From contig CAIOHR010000110.1 of assembly GCA_903858115.1 (NCBI GenBank), positions 1-34,357 on the forward strand: 34,357 bases of DNA. Direction: 5' to 3'. Positions 8,414 through 16,719 of this stretch are shown here, in pieces. The notes under the pieces are model-generated. The model searched no databases and was not told the DNA's origin. It saw nothing but the letters and a program-made list of their open reading frames with translations. Every line of letters starts with the position of its first letter. Positions within the stretch are counted from its first letter, which is position 1. The stretch comes from an uncultured Pirellula sp. Its GTDB lineage: Bacteria > Planctomycetota > Planctomycetia > Pirellulales > Pirellulaceae. Both the position numbers and the translations under genes were made by a program.

Positions 8414-9814
8414 TCACGATGAGCTCACCGTCTTGCGATCAATATCGTGGAGTTCATTCCTTAGAGACTCGGCGACTTCTTCCAAGGTGGAACTCCAATC
8501 TCCGATTTCTGTTTGTCGGAATAAACGGACGGTTGGATACCATGGAGTGTCGGATCGATACTGAAGCCAACGCCAATCGGGGGTGAAACCCAAAACAACA
8601 CATGTCTTGATCCCTAGTGCACCTGCCAAGTGTGCGAGCGCTGTGTCGCTGGTCACCACCACGTCGAGTTCCTGCAGGATCGCTGCCGTATCCATAAAAG
8701 CGCCGCTGGTTTGATCGACTTCTTCTGGCAAACAATAGATCCGTTGCGCATGGCTCCATCGACTCAATTGTTCGGAGCCTTTTCCCTTTTGCATACTAAT
8801 CAATTGCACTCCTTCGATCTCGGCTAACGGAACCATCGATTGGAGAGGGAACGAGCGAAACATATCCGCTTGATGGTCCGGATTTCCCTGCCAATTGATG
8901 CCGATACGAAGTCTCGCTTTCGGAAGTGAATTCGCTAGGACTCCGCGCCAGTATTGAACGAGATTGGGGGACGCTTGAAGGTAAGGGACCGAGGCAGGAA
9001 TATTCGTAGCGTCGATATTCAACACATCAGCGACATCGATCAGCGAACAATGATAGTCGAACGGAGATTCGACCCGGAACGTATTTGGCACAAGCTCATC
9101 GATGCCTCGGCAACTCTGAAGAATTGCTAGAAGCTGCGGCTGTATATGCGCAATGGTACGAGCCCCCAGTTTCTTCAATTCGTTAGCGAATCGAATAAAG
9201 TGAAGCGTATCTCCGAGTCCTTGTTCCGCGTAAAGCAATACTCGCTTGCCTTCCAGTGGTTGGCCGTTCCATTTCGGTTGCGAGTAAGGATGCTGAATAG
9301 CTTCATTGCATTGCCAACGATAGCGGTATTCTTTCCATCCCTCCTTAAAATTCCCTTGAAGCAGATGTATGACACCCAGATTGCGATGCAATTCTGCGTC
9401 GTTCGGGTTTAGTTTCATCGCTTGATAGTAGTAGTCGAATGCTAAGTCAATTCTCCCTGTCCAAGCGTGGAGGGTACCGCGATTGCGCAGGGCGTTAAAG
9501 TACTTAGGGGATTGATCCAGTGCTTTTTGGAAAGCAGCGTCTGCATCGGCGACTCGTCCCAAATAACGAAGTGAGTTACCCATATTGTTCAAAGCGATCG
9601 GAAACTGCGGCTGGATGCGAATCGCATTCTCATAGGCTTGGACTGCGCGATCGTATTGCCGGAGGTCATGCATGGCGATTCCCCAATAGCACCATGCGTT
9701 CGCGTTGTTCGGCTCCTTCTGAAGCACACTGCGATAGATCTGTTCGGCTTGGCCGGGGTTTCCTCGTTGATGAACGTTCCAAGCTTGGGCAAGTGTTTCT
9801 TCGGTGGATGGCAT
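8414..9814 (-). CDS. TPR-repeat protein fused to a GT9/heptosyltransferase-like domain
   Basis: A 466-residue protein. Residues ~5-180 are tandem tetratricopeptide repeats of 34 residues (for example AWCYWGIAMHDLRQYDRAVQ, then ALNNMGNSLRYLGRVADADA, then LHRNLGVIHLLQGNFKEGWK). Residues ~190-450 resemble the GT-B fold of glycosyltransferase family 9: GKRVLLYAEQGLGDTLHFIR is the donor-half start and VVTSDTALAHLAGALG (about 388) matches the D-[ST]-x-x-x-H-[LI]-A nucleotide-sugar motif. TPR plus GT9-like fusions are common in planctomycetes and are taken to act on proteins or cell-surface glycans; no acceptor can be read from the sequence. No signal peptide is visible, so it is probably cytoplasmic. 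It is transcribed divergently from sixA with a 106-bp gap. Confidence 0.88.
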   Translation of the reverse strand: MPSTEETLAQAWNVHQRGNPGQAEQIYRSVLQKEPNNANAWCYWGIAMHDLRQYDRAVQAYENAIRIQPQFPIALNNMGNSLRYLGRVADADAAFQKALDQSPKYFNALRNRGTLHAWTGRIDLAFDYYYQAMKLNPNDAELHRNLGVIHLLQGNFKEGWKEYRYRWQCNEAIQHPYSQPKWNGQPLEGKRVLLYAEQGLGDTLHFIRFANELKKLGARTIAHIQPQLLAILQSCRGIDELVPNTFRVESPFDYHCSLIDVADVLNIDATNIPASVPYLQASPNLVQYWRGVLANSLPKARLRIGINWQGNPDHQADMFRSFPLQSMVPLAEIEGVQLISMQKGKGSEQLSRWSHAQRIYCLPEEVDQTSGAFMDTAAILQELDVVVTSDTALAHLAGALGIKTCVVLGFTPDWRWLQYRSDTPWYPTVRLFRQTEIGDWSSTLEEVAESLRNELHDIDRKTVSSS

Positions 9815-9904
9815 TTGCGATGATTGGCGAAGGAGGACGATGCGTTGTACAGAAGCAATATAGAGATCGCCGATCGTACTTTAGCTACAACGCTGGCGCC
9901 AAGG

Positions 9905-9913
9905 GTGCTACAA
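9905..9913 (+). promoter_or_regulatory. extended -10 promoter element for sixA, possible leaderless start
   Basis: TGCTACAAT (TG at 9905-9906, TACAAT at 9908-9913) fits an extended -10 box. A start site 6-8 nt downstream would fall at the ATG (9921), giving a leaderless or nearly leaderless mRNA. The GGAGG at 9916-9920 abuts the ATG with no spacer, so it could not act as a normal ribosome-binding site for that ATG. No good -35 hexamer is seen at 17 nt, which is tolerated for extended -10 promoters. Confidence 0.4.
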
Positions 9914-9920
9914 TCGGAGG

Positions 9921-10454
9921 ATGAACAGAACATTGATATTGATGCGGCATGCCAAAAGCGATTGGAACCAAAGCGGTCTCAGCGACAAAGATCGCCCACT
10001 CAATGCGAGGGGGAACGACGCGGCACCACGAATGGCGAGATGGTTGCTGGATCAAGGCATATTGCCCGATCGTGTGTGTTGCAGTTCCGCAGTTCGGACC
10101 CGAGAAACACTGGAATGGATGCTGGGAGTTTTTCGCGAAGCAGAAAAAGTCAAACGAACGGAAAACACTTACTTGGACGAGTTGTATCTCGCACCTTCCG
10201 AGCGAATTCTCCGAGTGGCAAACGAGGTTTGGCGACAGTTTCCTGACGAACGAGTCCTGTTGATATTGGGTCACAACCCTGGGATGGAAGATTTGGTAAG
10301 CGAGTTATCAGGTCAGCCAATATCCATGCCAACGGCATCGATTGCTATCTTTCAGTGTGATAAGGAATTTGCAGACGGAATTCTCGAGGATGGTGCATCC
10401 TCTTCAAAATTTCAACTCACACATTTCCAGGCTCCTAAGAAATTAGCCACATGA
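9921..10454 (+). CDS. sixA: phosphohistidine phosphatase SixA
   Basis: A 177-residue histidine phosphatase of the SixA type, which removes phosphate from phosphohistidine on signalling or PTS-related HPt proteins in the cytoplasm. The catalytic signature LILMRHAKSD gives nucleophile H10 and R9. R59 in SSAVRTRET and H118 in LILGHNPGMEDL complete the usual phosphate-binding pocket. The length and the RHAKSDW variant (RHG in other family members) are typical of SixA. The stop lies 129 bp before the downstream thioredoxin-like gene. I cannot see a cognate HPt or histidine kinase in the window. Start choice: ATG 9921 is the first methionine of the frame and leaves the catalytic beta-strand intact. 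Confidence 0.93.
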   Translation: MNRTLILMRHAKSDWNQSGLSDKDRPLNARGNDAAPRMARWLLDQGILPDRVCCSSAVRTRETLEWMLGVFREAEKVKRTENTYLDELYLAPSERILRVANEVWRQFPDERVLLILGHNPGMEDLVSELSGQPISMPTASIAIFQCDKEFADGILEDGASSSKFQLTHFQAPKKLAT

Positions 10455-10583
10455 ATGGCCTAGGAATCCGCAACCAGGATTTGCTAGACTCCGATCGAGC
10501 GCAGGCGTCCTGGACTCGTTCTGCGCGCAACATCCAACCATACGGATTGGTGGTGTTCGATGGATCGTCCTGGAGTCAATGGA

Positions 10584-12716
10584 ATGAGTCAGCAGCCAAG
10601 AGCGTGGTTTTCCCTATCGATTCGCAGCAATCTCGCATGGAGCACCGCGCAAGCGTTTTCTAAAAATGTCTTGGGCGTTTCTATTGCGGGCGCGATTTCT
10701 ATGTCCGGCACGACAGTACAGGCCGTTGAAAAAGACCCACAGGTAGCGGTAGCGCTAAGCTACAAACCTCGCCAAGCGAATGTCGCTTACGACCAGGTTG
10801 TTGAGAAAGATTTTGAAAAGTGTTCAAGCAAGACTGAAGCCAAGCATGGAGTCGAAGGTCTTACAATTTACGGATCCGAAGGGCAGATCCTTCGGCGGTT
10901 CACGGATGTCAATGGGGACCGTCAAGTCGACCAGTGGTGCTATTACAAGGATGGTATCGAAGTCTATCGAGATATCGATAGTGACTTCAATAAGTCGGCA
11001 GACCAGTATCGTTGGTTGGGAACGGGCGGGATGCGATGGGGTATCGACAAGAACGAAGATGGCAAGATCGATGCTTGGAAGTTTATCTCTCCTGAAGAAG
11101 TCACGATTGAGCTTGTGGATGCAATCAAAACGAAGGATGAAGAGAAGTATCGCCGACTGTTACTGAGCGATCAAGAAATCAAAATGCTCGGTCTTGGTGA
11201 AGAGAAATCGCGCGAGCTTCAAGAGCGAGTGAACAATGCGCGAAGTGGTTTTTCTGACTTTGTCACGAAGCAGAATTTAGTCACAGCAAAGACAAAGTGG
11301 GCCCATTTTGCAGCGGACAAACCTGGGGTGGTGCCTTCGGGAACAGACGGGGCGACCAAAGATATTATCGCTTACGAAAACGTAATCTCTATTCTAGATA
11401 ACGATGGCACCAGTCAACAGTTGATGGTTGGCACGCTTGTTCAACAAGGAGAGGCATGGAAACTTGCGGATCTGCCGCGCGTGGTTACGGAAGGAGCAAC
11501 GGTGGAAAACGGTTTCTTCTTTCCATCTGCGATTAGCAATCGAACGGCGATGACAACGGGCGGGAACAACGGCTTGTCCGCCGAGATGCAATCGTTGCTA
11601 AGCGATCTGGAGAAAAACGATAATCAGTTGAAATCTTCAAGCGCGAGCAAGATGCCGCAATTGCATGAAGATCGAGCTCAAATCTTGGTCAAACTGATCA
11701 ATGCGACCAAAGGTACGAACGAGATGGAGCTTTGGGTCAGGCAATTCGTCGATTCCGTTAGTTCAGCTGCAATGCAAGGGCAGGACGATGGTGGCCTCAG
11801 TCGGCTTCGTGAATTTGAATCAGAGTTGTCGAATATGCCTGGTGGCAAGGCGATGATGGCCTATGTCGCCTATCGCGTGCTAACGACCGAGTACCAAGTC
11901 AAGAGCATGAGTGAAAACGCAAACTTTGCGAAACTTCAGGCGGACCATATGGAAAACCTGGAGACATATGTTTCCCAATATGAAGACAGTCCCGATGCGG
12001 CTGATGCGATGATTCAGGTAGCTTTGAACTATGAGCTTTCCGCAAGTCTGAAGGAAGCCCGAGAATGGTACGGAAAGGTAGCTTCGAAGTTTCCGGACAC
12101 TGTCGAAGGCAAGAAGTCCGCGGGTGCGATTGCAAGGCTTAGCCTCGATGGACGTTCTTTCGCGTTAGCCGGCAAGACACTCGACGGGAAGTCGGTAGAT
12201 ACGAAGAAATTCGCGGGATCGGCAGTCATCGTTCAGTACTGGGCTTCGTGGTGCGAGCCTTGTAAAGCGGACATGGACAAGCTGCGGGCGGAATTGGCCC
12301 GCTATCCGAGGGAGCTACAGGTGGTCGGAGTTAACTTGGACGGCGACCCACAAACAGCCATGAATTCTCTGAAGCCCGGCGCTGCTCCTTGGCCGCAAAT
12401 TCATGAAGGCAACGGCTTCGACAGTGATTTGGCGGTCGGCCTGGGTGTTTTGAGTGTTCCGGTTACGATTTTGATCGATCAAGACGGTCGAGTAGTTCAC
12501 AGCGGATCTCACTATTCTATGGAGATGGAGAAAAAGCTGGAGGGAATCCTCGTCAACAAGAAGCCGATCCCGGCGAAAGCCGCAGCCAATCCAGCAAAAG
12601 CACCTGCCGGAAAGACGGCTCAAGCGCCTGCCGGAAAGCCGGCCCAAGCGCCTGGAATTGCAAAGCCACAACCACCGGCAAATGCTCCGACGAAGAAACA
12701 ACAAGAGCGCCGGTAG
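10584..12716 (+). CDS. secreted protein with EF-hand-like repeats and C-terminal TlpA-type thioredoxin domain
   Basis: About 710 residues from ATG 10584, which has GGAG about 8 nt upstream; ATG 10560 would add 8 residues. A signal peptide ends near TTVQA (about residue 45). Residues ~105-165 hold three Asp-rich loops (DVNGDRQVDQW, DIDSDFNKSADQY, DKNEDGKIDAW), a DxNxDGxxD pattern resembling calcium-binding EF-hand or dockerin loops. A long helical or TPR-like middle follows (residues ~330-520; YEDSPDAADAMIQVALNYEL). Residues ~535-670 are a TlpA/ResA-like thioredoxin fold with redox motif WASWCEPCK (about 553-561) and the cis-Pro segment SVPVTILID. The tail is Ala/Pro/Lys-rich, with imperfect PAGK(T/P)AQAP repeats. 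It probably acts as a periplasmic thiol-disulfide oxidoreductase or anchors to an envelope partner; the substrate is unknown. Confidence 0.85.
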   Translation: MSQQPRAWFSLSIRSNLAWSTAQAFSKNVLGVSIAGAISMSGTTVQAVEKDPQVAVALSYKPRQANVAYDQVVEKDFEKCSSKTEAKHGVEGLTIYGSEGQILRRFTDVNGDRQVDQWCYYKDGIEVYRDIDSDFNKSADQYRWLGTGGMRWGIDKNEDGKIDAWKFISPEEVTIELVDAIKTKDEEKYRRLLLSDQEIKMLGLGEEKSRELQERVNNARSGFSDFVTKQNLVTAKTKWAHFAADKPGVVPSGTDGATKDIIAYENVISILDNDGTSQQLMVGTLVQQGEAWKLADLPRVVTEGATVENGFFFPSAISNRTAMTTGGNNGLSAEMQSLLSDLEKNDNQLKSSSASKMPQLHEDRAQILVKLINATKGTNEMELWVRQFVDSVSSAAMQGQDDGGLSRLREFESELSNMPGGKAMMAYVAYRVLTTEYQVKSMSENANFAKLQADHMENLETYVSQYEDSPDAADAMIQVALNYELSASLKEAREWYGKVASKFPDTVEGKKSAGAIARLSLDGRSFALAGKTLDGKSVDTKKFAGSAVIVQYWASWCEPCKADMDKLRAELARYPRELQVVGVNLDGDPQTAMNSLKPGAAPWPQIHEGNGFDSDLAVGLGVLSVPVTILIDQDGRVVHSGSHYSMEMEKKLEGILVNKKPIPAKAAANPAKAPAGKTAQAPAGKPAQAPGIAKPQPPANAPTKKQQERR

Positions 12717-12781
12717 CTTTGGGGTTGCCTAACGATGTGCGGGTGTGTACGCTGTTCCCCCTCACATTCAGAGAATAAACG

Positions 12782-12802
12782 GCTCTCGTTTTTCACGAGA
12801 GC
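12782..12802 (+). terminator. stem-loop downstream of the thioredoxin-like gene
   Basis: GCTCTCG (12782-12788) pairs perfectly with CGAGAGC (12796-12802) around a 7-nt loop of mostly T. It lies 66 bp after the stop of the upstream gene. No T-tract follows, so it may be an RNA stabiliser or 3' processing hairpin and not a strong terminator. Confidence 0.4.
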
Positions 12803-12871
12803 GACGCCTGAGACCGTATTGGACCGTTTCAAGCGAATTAGAACTTTCCGAAAGATTGGGAGCTAGGGCTC

Positions 12872-12961
12872 GTGGGCGTTAAGAAGACTGGTCGTGGACG
12901 TAGGAAGATTGGCCGCAAGAAAAGAAGAATGCGAGCCCGTATCCGACACCGTAAGAAGTAG
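12872..12961 (+). CDS. 29-residue highly basic peptide, bS22/AURKAIP1-COX24-like ribosomal protein
   Basis: GTG at 12872 opens a 29-codon frame ending in TAG at 12959-12961. Of 29 residues about 19 are Arg, Lys or His and none is acidic. The tail KIGRKKRRMRARIRHRKK has the pattern of the AURKAIP1/COX24 domain, found in mitochondrial mS38 and in the tiny bacterial small-subunit protein bS22 of mycobacteria and its Bacteroidetes counterparts (K-[RK]-x-K-[IM]-x-x-x-K-[RK]-[RK]-x-x-R-x-x-R). A Shine-Dalgarno-like GGGAG lies at 12858-12862, 9 nt before the GTG, and an in-frame stop at 12839-12841 precludes a longer form. An intrinsic terminator follows at 13080-13109. The gene is shorter than automated ORF cut-offs. 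The family call rests on residue pattern only. Confidence 0.6.
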   Translation: MGVKKTGRGRRKIGRKKRRMRARIRHRKK

Positions 12962-13079
12962 CACCTGTAAGAAACAACAGCCTTACTTTTGCTAGAGTAT
13001 GTCGCATAACTCCTGATATCAGGCGCGAGATCCACTCTATCAGCACAGGTACAGCTAATCAACAGATGAATGGCAAAGC

Positions 13080-13109
13080 AAAAGGACCTAAATGCTTGGG
13101 TCCTTTTTT
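13080..13109 (+). terminator. strong rho-independent terminator
   Basis: AAAAGGACC (13080-13088) pairs with GGTCCTTTT (13099-13107) around a 10-nt loop, and the T-run continues to 13109. It closes the transcription unit that includes the small basic ORF and separates it from dapL. The A-run on the 5' side could also let it work on the opposite strand. Confidence 0.8.
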
Positions 13110-13215
13110 GCTGCGCTGACGTTGAATCTCTTTGCTGAGGAATCGACAAATCTGAGCAAAGGCCTATCATGAAACGCAGGTTTTGAATCCCCAAATGCTT
13201 TCCCGATAATTGCTT

Positions 13216-14472
13216 ATGTCCACGGTAATCGAGCCAGTCTCTGTCGATCCTTACTTCCAAGAACTTTTTGCTGAACGCATCGGCGGACTTTCGTATGGCA
13301 AAGGAAATGAGATCTACAAGTTTGAGAAAATCAAACGAGCCAAAAGAAAAGCCTTAGCCGATTACCCGGACCGAAGCTTGCTCGACTTTGGAATCGGAGA
13401 AAATGACTCGATGGCGGATGTGAAAGTGCGAGAGCAGTTGACCGTCGAAGCGAATCGCCCTGAGAATCGCGGATATATGGACAATGGTCCAGCCGAGTAC
13501 AAGCACGCCGTATCGCGATTCATGAAGCGACAATTCAATGTTGCCTTGGATCCGGCCACCGAAGTCAACCACTGCGTCGGTAGCAAGACAGCTCTATCCA
13601 TGCTCCCCGCTTGCTTTATCAATCCTGGAGACATCACCATGATGACGGTTCCAGGTTATCCAGTCGCTGGTACCCACACGAAATATTATGGCGGATCGGT
13701 CTACCGGTTGCCTTTGATTCCTGAGAATCATTTCTATCCGGATTTTTCACAAGTCACCGATGACGTGTGGGAACGGACGAAAATACTAGTGGTCAACTAT
13801 CCCAACAGTCCGACCGGACAAGTTGCGACGCGAGAGTTTTACGAAGAAATTATTGAACTCGCGAAAACCAAGAAGTTTATTATTGTTCAGGATGCCGCAC
13901 ACATATTGCTGACGTTCCGAGGAGAGCCGTTGAGTTTCTTGCAAGTGCCTGGAGCTATGGATGTCGGTGTCGAGGTCCACTCGATGAGCAAGGGATTCGA
14001 CATGATCGGCTGGCGAATTGGCTGGGTAGGTGGTAACTCAAAAATTGTCCAAGCGTTTTCCGATGTGAAAGACAATTGCGACAGTGGGCAGTTCGGAGCC
14101 ATTCAGCGAGCAGCCATCACAGGTTTGGATAGTCCAGAGATTCCCGCTCGGATCAACAAGAAATATCGTCGTCGCTTGGAGAAGCTAGTCACTTGCCTGC
14201 GTGCATGCGGCTTCACTTGCGATGTCCCAGGTGGGAGCTACTTTCTTTACACCAAATCGCCCAAGGGTATCGAAGGTGGTGAGCAATTTGCAAACGCAGA
14301 AGAAGCCTCGCAGTACTTTATCACCAAGCATTCGATGGTTACCGTTCCGTGGGATGATGCCGGAGCTCATTTGCGATTTTCGGTAACCTATGAGGCAGAC
14401 AATGAATCGGCGGAAGATGCGATGATGAATGAAACCTTGCGACGAATCGGTTCGTTGAAGCTGAAATTCTGA
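13216..14472 (+). CDS. dapL: LL-diaminopimelate aminotransferase-like protein
   Basis: A 418-residue fold-type I PLP aminotransferase. LL-DAP aminotransferase converts tetrahydrodipicolinate plus glutamate to LL-diaminopimelate and 2-oxoglutarate, a one-step route to lysine and meso-DAP. Diagnostic segments are the N-terminal LLDFGIGENDSMAD, GYMDNGPAEYKHAVSRFM, the YPNSPTGQVAT active-site loop and HSMSKGFDMIGWRIGW with PLP-binding Lys259. The general DapL pattern (Y..D.G.PE...A) is followed, although GENDS replaces the commoner GEPD-type sequence, so a related specificity cannot be excluded. ATG 13216 is preferred over TTG 13210. It leads a plus-strand run in which the next gene starts 12 bp downstream, suggesting an operon with the AroE-like, DUF1501 and DUF4404 genes. 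Confidence 0.8.
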   Translation: MSTVIEPVSVDPYFQELFAERIGGLSYGKGNEIYKFEKIKRAKRKALADYPDRSLLDFGIGENDSMADVKVREQLTVEANRPENRGYMDNGPAEYKHAVSRFMKRQFNVALDPATEVNHCVGSKTALSMLPACFINPGDITMMTVPGYPVAGTHTKYYGGSVYRLPLIPENHFYPDFSQVTDDVWERTKILVVNYPNSPTGQVATREFYEEIIELAKTKKFIIVQDAAHILLTFRGEPLSFLQVPGAMDVGVEVHSMSKGFDMIGWRIGWVGGNSKIVQAFSDVKDNCDSGQFGAIQRAAITGLDSPEIPARINKKYRRRLEKLVTCLRACGFTCDVPGGSYFLYTKSPKGIEGGEQFANAEEASQYFITKHSMVTVPWDDAGAHLRFSVTYEADNESAEDAMMNETLRRIGSLKLKF

Positions 14473-14484
14473 GTCCGATAGTAC

Positions 14485-15327
14485 ATGGATCCATCGCGAG
14501 TCTTACAGCCCCATGTTTGTTGTTTAGGCAATCCCGTTGCCGGAAACCCCACGCAGTTCGTAATGTCACGAGCTGCGAAAATGTGCGGTCTGGATTGGCG
14601 TTTCTTCACGTCTCAAGTCACCGAAACGAATTTCGAAGCTGCCATCCGTGGAGTGCAAGCGCTCGGTCTTCAAGGTGCGGTCATCCTTTCCCCCTTCCAG
14701 CAGGCTGTCATTCCATATCTCGACACGGTCACCGAGAGCGCACATAGCTTGCAGCGAGTAACCATCGCTCGACTGGATGGACACTCCTGGTTAGGTGACA
14801 ACTTTTTCGGATCGGCGATTTGGCAAACCATCCAATCGCGAATACCACGCGAGCGGGGACCGCACGCAGCGATGGCAAGTGAGTTGAGCGAAGATTCATC
14901 GGAACCTCTCGGTGCCTTGCTGGTGAGCAAGCGGGCTTCAATGCAATCTGATTCTCTCGAGAAGTGTTTGCGCATCAACCAACCGGATGCGTGGCAATTG
15001 CATCGATTCGACTCGGAGAATGCGGAACAGTCTAGCTCCGCGCCGCGATTCGGTGCCTTGATCGTAGAGAACGACCTTGAAAATTCGCAACTGAAGGCGT
15101 TGTTGCAATGGAATTGGATTGCGAGCCCCATGGTCATCCAGCTAGAGGCAGCGGTGCCACAAACTCGAAAGAATCAGCGAGAGGAACTGGCGATGCGTGG
15201 CTTCCAACGAGTGGAGCAAGTAGAATGGATGGCATATGAGGCCGTAGCTGATTTCGCATTCTTAACGGGAGCGACGCCGCCTCCTGACTTGGTTCGCGAA
15301 TCGTTAGAGGAATATTTGCAATGGTGA
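14485..15327 (+). CDS. shikimate-dehydrogenase-like protein lacking the catalytic lysine (pseudo-AroE)
   Basis: A 280-residue protein whose N-terminal ~85 residues follow the AroE substrate-binding domain: CLGNPVAGNPTQFVMSRAAK, then GLDWRFF, then FEAAIRGVQALGLQGAVILS, then AVIPYLD. In AroE the shikimate-binding serines of the HS.SP motif and the NVT.P.K lysine are essential. Here the first motif reads AGNPTQ and the second reads VILSPFQQ, with Gln72 in place of Lys. The C-terminal half is weakly conserved, with no GxGxxG nucleotide-binding loop, so it is unlikely to be an active dehydrogenase. It lies 12 bp after dapL and its last 7 nt overlap the DUF1501 start (ATGGTGA), which indicates coupled translation. 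A ligand-binding or regulatory role is possible but unproven. Confidence 0.6.
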   Translation: MDPSRVLQPHVCCLGNPVAGNPTQFVMSRAAKMCGLDWRFFTSQVTETNFEAAIRGVQALGLQGAVILSPFQQAVIPYLDTVTESAHSLQRVTIARLDGHSWLGDNFFGSAIWQTIQSRIPRERGPHAAMASELSEDSSEPLGALLVSKRASMQSDSLEKCLRINQPDAWQLHRFDSENAEQSSSAPRFGALIVENDLENSQLKALLQWNWIASPMVIQLEAAVPQTRKNQREELAMRGFQRVEQVEWMAYEAVADFAFLTGATPPPDLVRESLEEYLQW

Positions 15328-16709
15328 CTCCATCGAGACGCCAATGGCTACTCCAAGCCGCCAATGGATTCGGATCGGTAGCGTTGGCTGGATTGCTGCA
15401 TCATCAATGTCAGCCTGCGGAATCCAACAAGGCTTTGCAATATCCGCAGCGAGCCAAAAGTATCATTTTCCTATACATGGATGGTGGTCCATCTCAGGTC
15501 GATACCTTTGATCCTAAACCGATGCTGACCAAGCACGATGGCAAAGACCCCGGTGATTTATTCAAGGTGTCACCTACACAGTTCAATAACAACGGGAAAG
15601 TTCTCTCTAGTCCCTGGAAGTTTCAGCAATACGGTGAGTCGGGCATTCCTGTGAGTGATTTGTTTCCTCACATGGCAAAGCATGTCGACGAAATGGCGAT
15701 TGTACGATCGATGACTTCCCAGTTTCCCGAACATACTTTTGCTAATTATTTTTTGCATACAGGGAGCGGGTTGCAAGGACGGCCGAGCATGGGTGCTTGG
15801 ATCACCTATGGGCTTGGGAGCGAAAATGAAAATCTGCCTGGATTCGTTGTTCTCAATGGAGGACTCACGCCGCCCGGCGGTTTGGATTGCTTTGGAAATG
15901 GATTTCTGGCCGCCACTTACCAAGGCTCGGTGCTGAGACCCACTGGGCAAAGCATTGCTAATGTGACACCTTTGGAATCGCCTGAGGCTCAAAGGCGAAA
16001 ACTCGACTATTTGCATCAACTAGATCAAGGAACCATTCGGCACTATGGCAGTAGCGATGCAGTCGACGCGGCGATCGCAAACTACGAACTAGCGTTTCGT
16101 ATGCAAGCCGAAGTGCCAAAGCTTTGTGATATCACCATGGAAACACAAGCGACGCAAACGCTCTATGGGATTGATTCTGATAACGAAGGAACTCGGACGT
16201 TTGGTCGTGAGTGTTTGCTTGCGCGAAGGCTTGTCGAACAAGGAGTTCGGTTCATCGAATTGACATGCCCCAACGTCGGACACGATCGTTGGGATCAGCA
16301 TAACAATCTTCGCGAAGGGCATATTGCCAATGCGAAAGCAGTCGACCAACCTATCGGCGCGCTGTTGCAAGACTTGAAGCAACGAGGCTTGCTAGACTCG
16401 ACATTGGTGGTGTGGGCAGGCGAGTTTGGACGAACTCCCTTTGCTCAAGGTGCGAACGGTCGCGATCACAATCCATTCGGCTTCACGATATGGTTGGCTG
16501 GCGGAGGGATTCGTGGCGGAACGATTTACGGCGAAACCGATGAATGGGGATATCACGCCGTGCGCGACAAATGTGAGATGCACGATTTGCATGCGACCAT
16601 GTTGTATTTGCTCGGAATAGAGCACACGCAATCCACATTTCGATTCGGCGGGCGCGATATGCGTCTTACCGATGTCCATGGACACGTTATTCACTCGATC
16701 GTTTCGTAA
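15321..16709 (+). CDS. DUF1501 family protein (orphan copy)
   Basis: A 462-residue DUF1501 protein with a short Tat-like N-terminus (SRRQWLLQAANGFGSVALAGL, residues ~5-25), exporting it folded. It has the core motifs YMDGGPSQVDTFDPKP (about 51-66), VVWAGEFGRTPFAQ, GRDHNPFGFTIWLAGGG and FGGRDMRLTDVHGHV. Unlike the copy at 1455-2996 it has no PSD1 gene beside it. It overlaps the pseudo-AroE gene by 7 nt and the DUF4404 start follows within 10 nt. Sequence identity between the two DUF1501 copies looks moderate, so they are separate lineages and not a recent duplication. Confidence 0.92.
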   Translation: MVTPSRRQWLLQAANGFGSVALAGLLHHQCQPAESNKALQYPQRAKSIIFLYMDGGPSQVDTFDPKPMLTKHDGKDPGDLFKVSPTQFNNNGKVLSSPWKFQQYGESGIPVSDLFPHMAKHVDEMAIVRSMTSQFPEHTFANYFLHTGSGLQGRPSMGAWITYGLGSENENLPGFVVLNGGLTPPGGLDCFGNGFLAATYQGSVLRPTGQSIANVTPLESPEAQRRKLDYLHQLDQGTIRHYGSSDAVDAAIANYELAFRMQAEVPKLCDITMETQATQTLYGIDSDNEGTRTFGRECLLARRLVEQGVRFIELTCPNVGHDRWDQHNNLREGHIANAKAVDQPIGALLQDLKQRGLLDSTLVVWAGEFGRTPFAQGANGRDHNPFGFTIWLAGGGIRGGTIYGETDEWGYHAVRDKCEMHDLHATMLYLLGIEHTQSTFRFGGRDMRLTDVHGHVIHSIVS

Positions 16710-16719
16710 GGAAATGAAG

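Noticed and set aside
10451..10663. Short plus-strand frame overlapping the end of sixA and the start of the thioredoxin-like gene
   Set aside because: It overlaps the N-terminus of a well-supported gene in another frame by 80-100 bp and shows no family resemblance.
13012..13023. 12-bp perfect palindrome cctgatatcagg between the small basic ORF and the terminator
   Set aside because: A single short palindrome without flanking promoter elements is not enough to call an operator.
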